This document shows, piece after piece, positions 7,919 through 16,386 of a stretch of 22,721 bases of DNA (positions within the stretch are counted from its first letter, which is position 1; each line of letters begins with the position of its first letter). Source of the stretch: Fidelibacterota bacterium (GTDB taxonomy: Bacteria > Marinisomatota > Marinisomatia > Marinisomatales > UBA1611). The position numbers and the translations under genes were made by a program. The notes under the pieces were generated by a model, which had not been told where the DNA came from, ran no database searches, and saw only the letters and a program-made list of their open reading frames with translations. The stretch is from positions 23,354 to 46,074 of the forward strand of contig PBAR01000022.1 of the NCBI GenBank assembly GCA_002718285.1, written 5' to 3'.

Positions 7919-8521
7919 TTATTTATTTATTATTCCTTCTTTTTCTAGCTTATCCAGTTTTGGTTTTATCACAAAAATACAGTATGGCTGGTTTTGATTC
8001 TCATTGTAATAATTATGGTGATAATCTTCAGCATCTGAATAATTATTAAGTTCTTGTATTTCTGTGACAATTGGATTGGACCAATAGGTTGAAGCGTCAG
8101 CTTCAATTTTTGATTTTTCAGCGATCACTTTTTGGTTATCCGAATGATAGAAAATTACTGATCTGTATTGTGACCCCACATCATTTCCCTGGCGATTTAG
8201 GGTAGTCGGGTCATGTGCCTGCCAAAATACATTTAGCATTTGTTTGTAGCTAACCTTTAGTGGGTCGAATTCAATGCGTGCTACTTCTGCATGGCCAGTT
8301 AAACCTCCACAGACTTCTTTATATGTAGGATTTTTTGTCTTTCCGCCAGCATAGCCAGGTATTACTGATATAACACCGCTTACGCGCTGGAATACAGCCT
8401 CAATACACCAGAAGCATCCACCTCCAAAAGTTGCTATCTGAGATTTATTCATATTTTGATTACCTTGAATATTTAAAAATATGAGAAAACATAGAATAAT
8501 ACTAAGTTTGACTTTTACCAA
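7919..8521 (-). CDS. msrA: Peptide methionine-S-sulfoxide reductase, exported form
   Basis: MsrA repairs the S-form of methionine sulfoxide in proteins. The catalytic GGGCFWCIEA is at 33-42 with nucleophile Cys36; further conserved stretches are YAGGKTKNPTYKEVCGGLTGHAEVARI and FWQAHDPTTLNRQGNDVGSQYRS, and a late YCIFVIKPKL segment. The start was set to a TTG (8519-8521) because this gives a proper signal peptide (MVKVK plus a hydrophobic stretch to ~20); the next Met (M24, 8450-8452) would give a cytoplasmic enzyme, so the location depends on the start. The TTG overlaps the preceding gene's stop by 7 bases, so coupling is likely, and the pair forms a minus-strand operon. An exported MsrA would defend envelope proteins. 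Confidence 0.93.
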   Translation of the reverse strand: MVKVKLSIILCFLIFLNIQGNQNMNKSQIATFGGGCFWCIEAVFQRVSGVISVIPGYAGGKTKNPTYKEVCGGLTGHAEVARIEFDPLKVSYKQMLNVFWQAHDPTTLNRQGNDVGSQYRSVIFYHSDNQKVIAEKSKIEADASTYWSNPIVTEIQELNNYSDAEDYHHNYYNENQNQPYCIFVIKPKLDKLEKEGIINK

Positions 8522-9498
8522 TTATAACTTCTCTTTGGAATTAATCTTTGATTAGATTGATGCCACCCTCCGCGAGCTTCCTTTATGATTAATTCAATAT
8601 CTGATGGTACTTCGTATTTTGAATTCATAGGTGGTATCACTTTTAACACAAAATTACCTACTTCAGGGATTTGAAATGCATATTTACCATCTATACTTGT
8701 AATTCTTTTGTTCGTATTTATTCCTACTATACTAATCTCGGCGCCAATTACAGGTTCATTCGTTTGTGCATCGGTTATTTTTCCAAAAACGACTGTTGGT
8801 TCTAATACACTTTTATCTAAAAAACGTGGCAGACCACTAGTTTTATAAAGAGGATCAGATAAATAACCTCCTAGAATAGAAAGTAAATTTTCATAATTAC
8901 CATTCTGAGGAACATAACAAAGTAAAGGATTTATTTCTTTGTTATTAATCCAGAGTATAAGATCACCATTGGATGATATATCTGTATCTACTTTGTTTAT
9001 TATAAACTTAGAAGCTTTATAATCATTTGCATTAGAATTATTATCTAAGTAGTAAAATACATTTCCTTCCCAGAAAAATGTTTTTGCTCTCGAATCAATA
9101 GTACCTTTAGAAAACACTTTTGGTTTTTCATCTTCAGGAACAGGGTCTAAAGAAACATCCAATTTTAAAATACCTTTATTATCTAAATTAGTTTCCTTTA
9201 AAAATATTATTTTATTTTTAAATGTATATGATGAAGAAGTGAATCTGATTCTAGGTCGCCATACATATCCTACGGGATCTATATAATAATTACCTTGATT
9301 ATCTGTAAAACATGAATCTTTGAGATTATTATTACCGCTAAGAATCTCTACTTTTATCGCATAGATTGGATTCCCATTCAAAGAATTGGTTACGTTACCT
9401 GAACATTTATTTATCTGCAACTCTATTCTTTCTTTGGGTTGTCCATGAACAATAGAGAATAATATTAATAAATGAAAATATTTAATTCTATTATTCAA
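8515..9498 (-). CDS. Exported protein with two carboxypeptidase-regulatory-like domains
   Basis: A 327-residue protein of unknown precise role. Residues 1-19 are a signal peptide (MNNRIKYFHLLILFSIVHG-Q). Two beta-sandwich units of the CarboxypepD_reg-like type are visible: one at ~33-115 (CSGNVTNSLNGNPIYAIKVE, then TDNQGNYYIDP) and one at ~237-305 (GKITDAQTNEPVIGAEISIVG, then SIDGKYAFQIPEVGNFVLKV). The middle (~120-235) is a poorly conserved segment. Such domains usually occur in TonB-linked or cell-surface proteins, where they act as adhesion/assembly modules. The gene precedes msrA in the same minus-strand unit and is read divergently from the thioesterase gene across a 132-base gap. No enzyme motif is visible. 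Confidence 0.7.
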   Translation of the reverse strand: MNNRIKYFHLLILFSIVHGQPKERIELQINKCSGNVTNSLNGNPIYAIKVEILSGNNNLKDSCFTDNQGNYYIDPVGYVWRPRIRFTSSSYTFKNKIIFLKETNLDNKGILKLDVSLDPVPEDEKPKVFSKGTIDSRAKTFFWEGNVFYYLDNNSNANDYKASKFIINKVDTDISSNGDLILWINNKEINPLLCYVPQNGNYENLLSILGGYLSDPLYKTSGLPRFLDKSVLEPTVVFGKITDAQTNEPVIGAEISIVGINTNKRITSIDGKYAFQIPEVGNFVLKVIPPMNSKYEVPSDIELIIKEARGGWHQSNQRLIPKRSYNW

Positions 9499-9598
9499 GA
9501 TATATTAATCTGCAAATATGGGTAAGAAAATATTTTATTACTATTCATTATCAAAATTACAAGGTTAAATAAGATAGAAAAAATTAATTCTTTTCGTG

Positions 9599-9612
9599 AT
9601 TATCAGGATAAT
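9599..9612. promoter_or_regulatory. Inverted repeat in the divergent gap, possible operator
   Basis: A perfect 6-base inverted repeat with a 2-base centre (ATTATC-AG-GATAAT) ends 18 bases before the ATG of the thioesterase gene, in the divergent gap between it and the CarboxypepD_reg-like gene. Such a spot would suit an operator or an mRNA-level element. In AT-rich DNA a 6-base palindrome can occur by chance, so this is only a candidate. Confidence 0.2.
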
Positions 9613-9630
9613 TCTATTCTAATTTTTATT

Positions 9631-10065
9631 ATGGAATGGAAAGATTTACGTAGAAAAGATTTTGATTTTTGGACAAAAATGCAAACACGCTGGCGTGATA
9701 TGGATTCATTGGGACATATTAATCATGCTGCTTATTTAACTTATATGGAATCATCTAGGGTTGATGTATACTATCAATTAGGATATGATGGAATTCGCAA
9801 AGAAGAGAAAGAGAGTACTATATTAGGATCTATGAAAATAATTTATCATTCACAGTCTTCACATCCATCGGAATTAGAAATAGGGCACAGGGTTTCCCGT
9901 GTCGGAGAAAAAAGTTTTGATTTTATTGCAGCTATATTTCAGGAAGGAATAGAACTTCCTATTTGTACCGCCCTTTTTAAAATGGTTGCCTTTAATTATG
10001 AAAATAATAAGGCAATTCCTGTTCCTGGAAAAATAAAAAATATATGTAGGCCAATAGCACTTTGA
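9631..10065 (+). CDS. 4HBT hotdog-fold acyl-CoA thioesterase
   Basis: A 144-residue hotdog-fold protein of the YbgC/4-hydroxybenzoyl-CoA thioesterase group. The signature RWRDMDSLGHINHAAYLTYME (20-40) carries the Asp/His-Asn pattern around the catalytic helix (D23, D25, H29, N31). Such enzymes hydrolyse acyl-CoA; the real substrate cannot be read from the sequence. The ATG at 9631 gives the usual short N-terminus before the signature; no SD is visible. The TGA stop overlaps the TTG start of the next gene in TTGA, so expression is coupled to the large FAD/Fe-S oxidoreductase, which suggests a shared role in acid or acyl-CoA turnover. Confidence 0.85.
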   Translation: MEWKDLRRKDFDFWTKMQTRWRDMDSLGHINHAAYLTYMESSRVDVYYQLGYDGIRKEEKESTILGSMKIIYHSQSSHPSELEIGHRVSRVGEKSFDFIAAIFQEGIELPICTALFKMVAFNYENNKAIPVPGKIKNICRPIAL

Positions 10066-12809
10066 ATCTCTACGATTATTTGCCAGCTAGTACTATTCTA
10101 GATAATAAAATTTTTAAATTGGCTTATGCTAGAGATGCTAGTATATATCGCCTTATACCAGATGCAATTGTTCGACCAAGGTCAATTCAGGAAATAAAAA
10201 AACTTCTATCATATGCACGGCAATCAAAAACTCCTATTACATTCCGTACTAGCGGAACATCCTTATCAGGACAGTCTATCACTCATGGTGTTATTGCAGA
10301 AACAGTATATGACTGGTCAAAATTAAAAATACTTGAGCAAGGTGATTTTATCCGTATGCAACCAGGTGTTAACGGATCCTTTGCAAATAAAATATTATTA
10401 CCATATAATCGAAGAATTGGTCCAGATCCAGCTTCAATAAATGTGGCACGAATTGGTGGTATTGTTTCAAATAATGCTTCAGGGATGGCATGTGGTACTG
10501 AATATAATTCATATCATACACTTCATAACATTTCTTTTGTTTTGGCAAATGGTCATGATTATAATACTTCAGCAAAGAATGAAAATTCACGGTTTTTTAA
10601 TAATGAACCAGATCTAGCTAAAGGTTTGCTGAAGATTCGTGAAAATATTTTAAATCAACCAAAATTAGTTCAAAAAATACGTGAGAAATATCGGTTGAAA
10701 AATACCATCGGTTATTCAATGAATTCATTTTTAGACTATAAGAATCCAATTGATATATTTTCTCATCTTTTAGTTGGTTCAGAAGGCACACTTGCTTTTA
10801 TTTCTGAAGTTACTTTAAAAACAATACCTGACCCTCCTGAAAAAGGAACTGGCCTATTATTCTTTAAATCACCTGAAGCAGCAGGGAACTCAGTTTCTTT
10901 CTTTAAAAATCTTGGTTCATCGGTAGTAGAAATATTAGATGATCAGTCACTTAGAACAGCTAAATACCTTCGTAATCCACCCTATGACCCCAATCAAATC
11001 CCTGATGATTTTACCGCTTTACTTATTGAATTTCAGGAAAATGATTATAATGATATTTCAAGGCTGGTAAAAGATGTTAAACTATATGTAAGTACAAATA
11101 AAAATATTCATGATTCACTATTTGTGACTGGAGAAAAAGATCGAAACATGATCTGGAAAATTAGAAAAAGTCTTTATCCTACAGTTGGCTCATTGCGAAC
11201 ATCTGGTACTAGTGTAATTACTGAAGATATTGCTGTAGACATTGATAACCTTCCAGTTGCAATTCGCCGATTAAGGAAAATTTTTAAAAAGCGTAAATTT
11301 TATGACAGTGTTATTTTTGGACATGCTAAAGATGGAAATCTACATTTTGTTACATCTATAGATTTAACAAATCCGCAAGGGGAAAAAAATTATGAAGGTA
11401 TGATGAATGACTTATCAAAAATGACTATAGGAGAGTTCGATGGTTCTCTTAAAGCCGAGCATGGAACTGGACGGAATATGGCTCCATTTGTTGAAACGGA
11501 ATGGGGGAGTCCAATTTTTGAAATTATGTGGCAGATAAAGAGATTATCAGATCCTAATAATATTTTGAATCCAGATGTGTTGCTATCTAGAGATCAAAAA
11601 ATTCATTTGAAAAATCTTAAAACTTTACCAAAAATTCATGATGAAGTTGATACATGTGTTGAATGCGGTTTCTGTGAAAGAGTCTGTCCCAGTTCCGGAT
11701 TGACATTGACACCTCGCCAACGAATTGGAGTTATGCGTGAATTGAAGATTAATAATTTGCTATCAAGCGAATTAAATAATTTTCAGTATTCGATAGAGAA
11801 AACATGTGCAACTGACGGACTTTGCTCTGAAGTATGTCCAGTAAATATTGATACTGGGAAGATGGTAAAATCTTTGAGATCACTAAATGATAAGGATCCG
11901 AGATTAGTAAAAGTAGTCAGTAATAATTTTCATTTTGTTGTTAAAATTTTATATCGAATTTTTGCTATTGCAAATTTAACAGGTAAAATTTTTGGAAATA
12001 GTTTATTGCATTATTTTACAGAAAGTTTAAATAAACATATAAGCAGAAATATTCCTATCTGGCCATTACATGGAATAGCTAGAGCTAAACCACTTCAATT
12101 TCCAAAAAAAGGGAATGATCATTTTGATTTTGTTCATTTTCCTTCCTGCGTTAATCGTCTTTTTTCTACCAATATATCTAGAGAATCGTCTTCCATGTTA
12201 TTGCATAAAATCAGTGATATGGCAGAAAAAGAAATATCTGTATTTAAGCAATACGAGGATTATTGCTGTGGCATGGCTTTTGATTCTAGAGGTTTTACGG
12301 AAACTGGACGTAGATTAAGAAAAAAACTTTTGCAAAAACTATTTTTACATTCTAAGAAAGGTCAGATACCTATTATTATAGATCTTTCTCCATGTACACA
12401 GTATATACTAGAAGGTAATACCAAAAATTTACAGATTATAGACTCGGTTACTTTTCTTAATAATCTCAAAGAAAGTCTAATATTATCTCCTATTCAATCA
12501 ACTGTTTATGCTCATTCAGTTTGTTCTTATCAAAAAATGAATAATGAAAAGGTGTTGTTTGATTTAGTGAAATCCTGTGCAGTAAGCGTAGAAACTTCAA
12601 TGGAAGGATTTTGCTGTGGTATGGCAGGAGATAGAGGGTTGCGTATACCTGAGCTTGCAAGGCATTCCATTCAAAAATCAACAGATATCAATGCAGAACT
12701 GGGAGTTTCTTCAAGCAGAACCTGTGAATTATCACTTAAAGAAAATACAGGTATAGAGTTTATCAGTATTGAGGAGCTTATCCTTAGAGCTATATCAAAT
12801 TCAACTTAA
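10062..12809 (+). CDS. FAD-linked oxidase / 4Fe-4S / CCG fusion, D-lactate or D-2-hydroxyglutarate dehydrogenase type
   Basis: A 915-residue three-part oxidoreductase. Residues ~30-260 are the FAD_binding_4 domain with RTSGTSLSGQS (62-72); residues ~265-515 are the FAD-oxidase C-terminal domain with GHAKDGNLHFV and EHGTGRNMAPF; residues ~525-600 are two ferredoxin-like motifs: Cys532-xx-Cys535-xx-Cys538-xxx-Cys542-Pro and C582-xx-D585-xx-C588-xxx-C592-Pro, the latter with Asp in place of the second Cys; residues ~680-905 contain two CCG (heterodisulfide-reductase-like) halves, C735-C736-G and C851-C852-G. This layout is that of large membrane-associated D-2-hydroxyacid dehydrogenases, which oxidise a D-2-hydroxyacid and pass electrons to a quinone or other carrier. 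Start TTG overlaps the previous stop (TTGA). Exact substrate is not visible. Confidence 0.9.
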   Translation: MNLYDYLPASTILDNKIFKLAYARDASIYRLIPDAIVRPRSIQEIKKLLSYARQSKTPITFRTSGTSLSGQSITHGVIAETVYDWSKLKILEQGDFIRMQPGVNGSFANKILLPYNRRIGPDPASINVARIGGIVSNNASGMACGTEYNSYHTLHNISFVLANGHDYNTSAKNENSRFFNNEPDLAKGLLKIRENILNQPKLVQKIREKYRLKNTIGYSMNSFLDYKNPIDIFSHLLVGSEGTLAFISEVTLKTIPDPPEKGTGLLFFKSPEAAGNSVSFFKNLGSSVVEILDDQSLRTAKYLRNPPYDPNQIPDDFTALLIEFQENDYNDISRLVKDVKLYVSTNKNIHDSLFVTGEKDRNMIWKIRKSLYPTVGSLRTSGTSVITEDIAVDIDNLPVAIRRLRKIFKKRKFYDSVIFGHAKDGNLHFVTSIDLTNPQGEKNYEGMMNDLSKMTIGEFDGSLKAEHGTGRNMAPFVETEWGSPIFEIMWQIKRLSDPNNILNPDVLLSRDQKIHLKNLKTLPKIHDEVDTCVECGFCERVCPSSGLTLTPRQRIGVMRELKINNLLSSELNNFQYSIEKTCATDGLCSEVCPVNIDTGKMVKSLRSLNDKDPRLVKVVSNNFHFVVKILYRIFAIANLTGKIFGNSLLHYFTESLNKHISRNIPIWPLHGIARAKPLQFPKKGNDHFDFVHFPSCVNRLFSTNISRESSSMLLHKISDMAEKEISVFKQYEDYCCGMAFDSRGFTETGRRLRKKLLQKLFLHSKKGQIPIIIDLSPCTQYILEGNTKNLQIIDSVTFLNNLKESLILSPIQSTVYAHSVCSYQKMNNEKVLFDLVKSCAVSVETSMEGFCCGMAGDRGLRIPELARHSIQKSTDINAELGVSSSRTCELSLKENTGIEFISIEELILRAISNST

Positions 12810-12837
12810 TTTTTATAGTGAAACAGTCCTGATTTAA

Positions 12838-15132
12838 ATGATTCAACATCAATATGGTATAATGAAGCTAAACTGGAGGAATATTTTACTTTTTTTCGTA
12901 ATTATTTATGGAAATATCATTGCAGAGCCGATAGCCGTTTTGGCCAGCAGTTATGGGGAAGTTTTAATAAAACGGATAGGTAATGATAAATACTCTGAAA
13001 TACCAGCATTAGGATCTTCATTAAATAATGGTGATGCTATAAAGGTAGGGGCTCTTTCTTATGCTTCTATCATGTATATCAATGATAAATCAGTAGTTAA
13101 GTTACGCGAAAATACTCAGTTGCAACTGATGGATACACAAAATACAAGGACGGTAGATGTAGATTTTGGTACTACATTAAGTAAAGTGATGAAACAAGGA
13201 CGTACAAAAAAATTCCGGGTACAAACACATTCAAGTGTTGCCAGTGTAAAAGGTACTGAATTTGCTTCTATTGTTGATCCTTTAACTGGTGTAGATCAAT
13301 TTATTTGTAAATCAGGTAATTTTGATGTGATGAATATGGCCAGTGGCCAAACCGTTTCTGTCGGTCCTGGTCAAAAGGCTGTTAGTAATGCGGTCGGTAA
13401 TTTAATTCAAGCACCATCATCTCCAGGAGAATATCCACCAGACCCTCAAACCACTTTATACGAACAGCAACCTAAACCCTCTGAAAGAAAAAAACCAAAA
13501 AAATCTAATCAACCAAAAGTCAAAAAAATTCACAAGATTAAGAATATAAAGCCAAAAGTGGAAAATATCACAAAGGATATTAATGAATCAGATCCAGGAA
13601 ATAAAAAAGAACCTATAAAATCCGATCCTGCAAAAGAAAGAAAAAAAGATCCAGATCCACCAAAAAAACCATTTGGTATGGGATTGGGAATTGGTTCATC
13701 CACTATAGATGGTATTCTTTATAATCAACTTTCTGTTCGACCAGTAATTAATATTGGAAAATTAGGATTTGGTTTAGATTTAGTAATGTATTTAGATAAT
13801 GAAGGTAATATTCGCAAAGATGAATGGGATATAAAAAATGATCCTTCAATGTTGCTGGATAAAATTCTTTTTATAAGCTATGGGAATAGAACAGATCCAG
13901 CTTGGATAAAATATGGCTCTATTGAAGGAATGACACTTGGTTACGGAGGATTAATGTCTGGTTATTCCAATATGATGGAATTTCCATCTGTTCGTAGAGT
14001 TGGAATTAACACTGGTTTTAATTTAGGACCTGCTAGTGGAGAAATATTATTAGCGAACATTAAAGATATTTCACGTGGAGGAACAATTGTTGCTTTGCGC
14101 ACTGTATTTAAAGTATCAGACAACTTTCCACTTTCAATAGGATTAAACTATGTTTCTGATGCGAATATGTTTTCTGGACTTAAAGATAAAGATAAAGATT
14201 CTTTCCCAGATTTATTTGATGATTTTCCAAATGATAGTAGTCTATGGAACGATACTGATGGAGATGGATGGCCAGATCCTGGGCAAGGTACAAGTGTGCC
14301 AGATTCTTTAATTGATATAGATGCGGATGGAGATAATATTACTGATGAAAATGAAAATGCAGACGATGTTATTCTTAAGGCCATGCCATTTAGCCTCCAA
14401 GAGAATACTGCAAGTACCAGCGGTTTTGCTGTAGATATTGGTTATCCTATATTTTCCAACAAAATAATTGATCTTAAAGTTTTTGCTGAATATAATAGTT
14501 TAAAATTTCCTGCATCGATTTCTTCTGATAGTATTTCTTTTATTCGACCAAAACGTTCTGGGACAGGATTATCTATCCCTGGTATAAGATCGTCAATTTT
14601 TAATTTGCTTCATTTATCTCTTGAATATAGAATTATTAATGGTTCTTATGTTCCTCAGTTTTTTGACCAATCTTATGATTTAAATAGAGTGGTGACACAA
14701 TCGTCTGGTAGTTATACAGTAGTAAAAACAAAAGATATGTTTGTGTTTACTGATTCATCGCAATCTTCATCAAAAGGATTATATGGTTCAGCATCATTGG
14801 ATTTATTTAATCTAGTTACATTTTCTGCTTCCTATGCTAATATGAAAATGGATACGACAGATTATAAAAGTTTTTATGCTTTTTTAAATCTTAATGCCGA
14901 AAATATACCAAAGGTAAGTAGCGCAATGGCTTATTATCAAAGGAATAATGATATTAATCCATTTGATTTTGAAAATCCAACTATTAATACTGTATTAGGA
15001 TATAGGATTGGGTATGAATTGAGCAAAGGAGTAAGTCTTGTCTGGGATTTCCGCCAATATTATCGTGATAATGGTTCTGGTAAATTAGAGCCGATTAAAC
15101 AAACGACCATTGAGACTGCATTCAATTTTTAA
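12838..15132 (+). CDS. FecR-domain protein fused to a predicted outer-membrane beta-barrel
   Basis: A 764-residue exported protein (756 if the ATG at 12862, giving MKLNWRN..., is used; that shorter n-region looks more natural for the signal peptide ending near Ala29). Residues ~61-185 are a FecR-type domain with LNNGDAIKVG, LRENTQLQL and the VASVKGTEFASIV motif. Residues ~192-275 are a Pro/Lys-rich linker. From ~276 to the end are alternating hydrophobic/polar strands and 'GLGIGSS', 'SIGLNYVSDA' hairpins ending in ETAFNF, the usual C-terminal Phe of an outer-membrane barrel. Between strands at ~447-510 lies a Ca-binding, thrombospondin type 3-like insert (DKDKD, DTDGDGWPD, DIDADGD). FecR is best known as an anti-sigma/signalling domain, but an exported FecR more likely binds in the periplasm. 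The barrel is inferred, not computed. Confidence 0.75.
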   Translation: MIQHQYGIMKLNWRNILLFFVIIYGNIIAEPIAVLASSYGEVLIKRIGNDKYSEIPALGSSLNNGDAIKVGALSYASIMYINDKSVVKLRENTQLQLMDTQNTRTVDVDFGTTLSKVMKQGRTKKFRVQTHSSVASVKGTEFASIVDPLTGVDQFICKSGNFDVMNMASGQTVSVGPGQKAVSNAVGNLIQAPSSPGEYPPDPQTTLYEQQPKPSERKKPKKSNQPKVKKIHKIKNIKPKVENITKDINESDPGNKKEPIKSDPAKERKKDPDPPKKPFGMGLGIGSSTIDGILYNQLSVRPVINIGKLGFGLDLVMYLDNEGNIRKDEWDIKNDPSMLLDKILFISYGNRTDPAWIKYGSIEGMTLGYGGLMSGYSNMMEFPSVRRVGINTGFNLGPASGEILLANIKDISRGGTIVALRTVFKVSDNFPLSIGLNYVSDANMFSGLKDKDKDSFPDLFDDFPNDSSLWNDTDGDGWPDPGQGTSVPDSLIDIDADGDNITDENENADDVILKAMPFSLQENTASTSGFAVDIGYPIFSNKIIDLKVFAEYNSLKFPASISSDSISFIRPKRSGTGLSIPGIRSSIFNLLHLSLEYRIINGSYVPQFFDQSYDLNRVVTQSSGSYTVVKTKDMFVFTDSSQSSSKGLYGSASLDLFNLVTFSASYANMKMDTTDYKSFYAFLNLNAENIPKVSSAMAYYQRNNDINPFDFENPTINTVLGYRIGYELSKGVSLVWDFRQYYRDNGSGKLEPIKQTTIETAFNF

Positions 15133-15137
15133 AATTA

Positions 15138-15914
15138 ATGTACCTTATAATAAAAATCATGCTAATTATCTCATGTAGCATTATTTATGCTCGGGGTGAA
15201 ATCCAAGTTTTAAGTCCAAGAGTTGGTACTGAAATTGATGTAGATGAAAATAGATATTACCGTATTTTTCCTAGGGAAAAAGGATTTATAAGTGCTCAGA
15301 TAATTGCTGATACACCTAATCAGGTTAAAGTTAAAATTATTAAAAATGTTAAAGGACAAAAAGTACAAAAGACTGCAACTTTTAGTATGCGAAAATTTGT
15401 TGAATTACAAACACATGTGAATAGCCAGCCAGAACTAACACAAGAGGCATTAAAACAGCTATACAAGGGAATGCATTTTTTACAAGCTTCAAAAATTGTT
15501 TCAGAAATGCCAAAACCGCAATTAGTAAAATTAAAACATTCTAGTGGAAAAAAACTAAAGGGAACACTATTAAAATTTGATGATGAAATTTTGAAAGTTC
15601 AAACGCCAACAAGTATTGAATTAGTTTCCTTAAGTAGTGTAGAATCGATTTCCTATCGTACTGCAACTAAAGATTATTTTTACCTTAGACCCTATATATT
15701 TGCTTTTAGTGCTGCAGCGGGATTTGGCGGTGGCCATATTTATAATTTACAGCGAAATCCTAAAGCAGATGTAGTTTGGTATAACCGTTTTTATGGTATA
15801 ATAATCGGATTGATTTTTAGTGGCGAAATGTTTGATGCTTTTAGTACATTACTAACGCCAAAAGAGACATTTATTTTGACTGAAGATGAATATGAAAGGC
15901 AAAGAGCCAAATAA
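15138..15914 (+). CDS. Exported protein of unknown function with possible Sm-like beta module
   Basis: A 258-residue protein I do not recognise. Residues 1-20 resemble a signal peptide (MYLIIKIMLIISCSIIYARG). Residues ~22-90 form a small basic/beta segment, ~90-120 a helix, and ~128-170 a stretch (GKKLKGTLLKFDDEILKVQT... LVSLSSVESISYR) that has the look of an SH3/Sm-like beta barrel (a small five-strand fold). Two hydrophobic, Gly-rich stretches follow at ~183-200 and ~217-234, maybe membrane segments, then an acidic-basic tail. It begins 5 bases after the FecR/beta-barrel gene stop with no clear SD, and 11 bases before the next gene, so it is very probably in the same operon and may work with that barrel at the envelope. 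Fold and role are guesses. Confidence 0.6.
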   Translation: MYLIIKIMLIISCSIIYARGEIQVLSPRVGTEIDVDENRYYRIFPREKGFISAQIIADTPNQVKVKIIKNVKGQKVQKTATFSMRKFVELQTHVNSQPELTQEALKQLYKGMHFLQASKIVSEMPKPQLVKLKHSSGKKLKGTLLKFDDEILKVQTPTSIELVSLSSVESISYRTATKDYFYLRPYIFAFSAAAGFGGGHIYNLQRNPKADVVWYNRFYGIIIGLIFSGEMFDAFSTLLTPKETFILTEDEYERQRAK

Positions 15915-15925
15915 CTGGAGGATAT

Positions 15926-16378
15926 ATGCCCCAAAAACCTGATACAGGCGGGTCTGAAGATCAGGCGCCTGCAATTGATCCGCAAAAGAAATATTTAATG
16001 GACCAGTTTGGATCCCTTATGGAAAAAGTTGGGGATGGTTTCGGAATTCCTTTGCAGGAAGAACTTGTAAGGAGGCTGGAACAGACTATCGCTGATTTTC
16101 ATGAAGAAGTAACTGAATTACTTGATACCTTAAAAGATAATTCTGAAAAGCGCCATGAAAAATTAAAAGAGATTTGGGAGAATAAGGATGCTTTGCCACA
16201 AGATGAAGAAATTGATGCTGATGAAGATAGTGATAATTCTAATGATGGTGATGCTGAATTAAGTGATTGGGAGAAGCGTGTTGAAGGAATGGAAGATGAA
16301 AGTGGTAAAGAAAAACCAACTGATGAAGGAGAAAAAAAGAAAGAGAAAAAAGGTTTGTTTGGGCGCAAGAAAAAGTAG
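15926..16378 (+). CDS. Small charged coiled-coil protein, unknown function
   Basis: A 150-residue cytoplasmic-looking protein with no signal peptide and no family that I recognise. Residues ~20-80 are predicted helix/coiled coil (YLMDQFGSLMEKVGDGFGI, then EELVRRLEQTIADFHEEVTE), residues ~87-125 are highly acidic (Asp/Glu/Ser/Asn), and the end is strongly basic (EKKKEKKGLFGRKKK). The start is supported by one of the best SD sites here (CTGGAGGATAT before ATG). It ends 9-12 bases ahead of a strong terminator, so it closes the transcription unit that began with the FecR/beta-barrel gene. The tail composition is low complexity. No function is proposed. Confidence 0.65.
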   Translation: MPQKPDTGGSEDQAPAIDPQKKYLMDQFGSLMEKVGDGFGIPLQEELVRRLEQTIADFHEEVTELLDTLKDNSEKRHEKLKEIWENKDALPQDEEIDADEDSDNSNDGDAELSDWEKRVEGMEDESGKEKPTDEGEKKKEKKGLFGRKKK

Positions 16379-16386
16379 GGCCAAAT

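Noticed and set aside
10369..10590. Minus-strand open frame in the FAD oxidoreductase gene
   Set aside because: His/Tyr-rich shadow of the FAD domain, with no start signal.
14148..14384. Minus-strand open frame (Ser/Pro-rich)
   Set aside because: Complement of the Asp-rich Ca-binding insert of the FecR/barrel gene; composition is explained by that.
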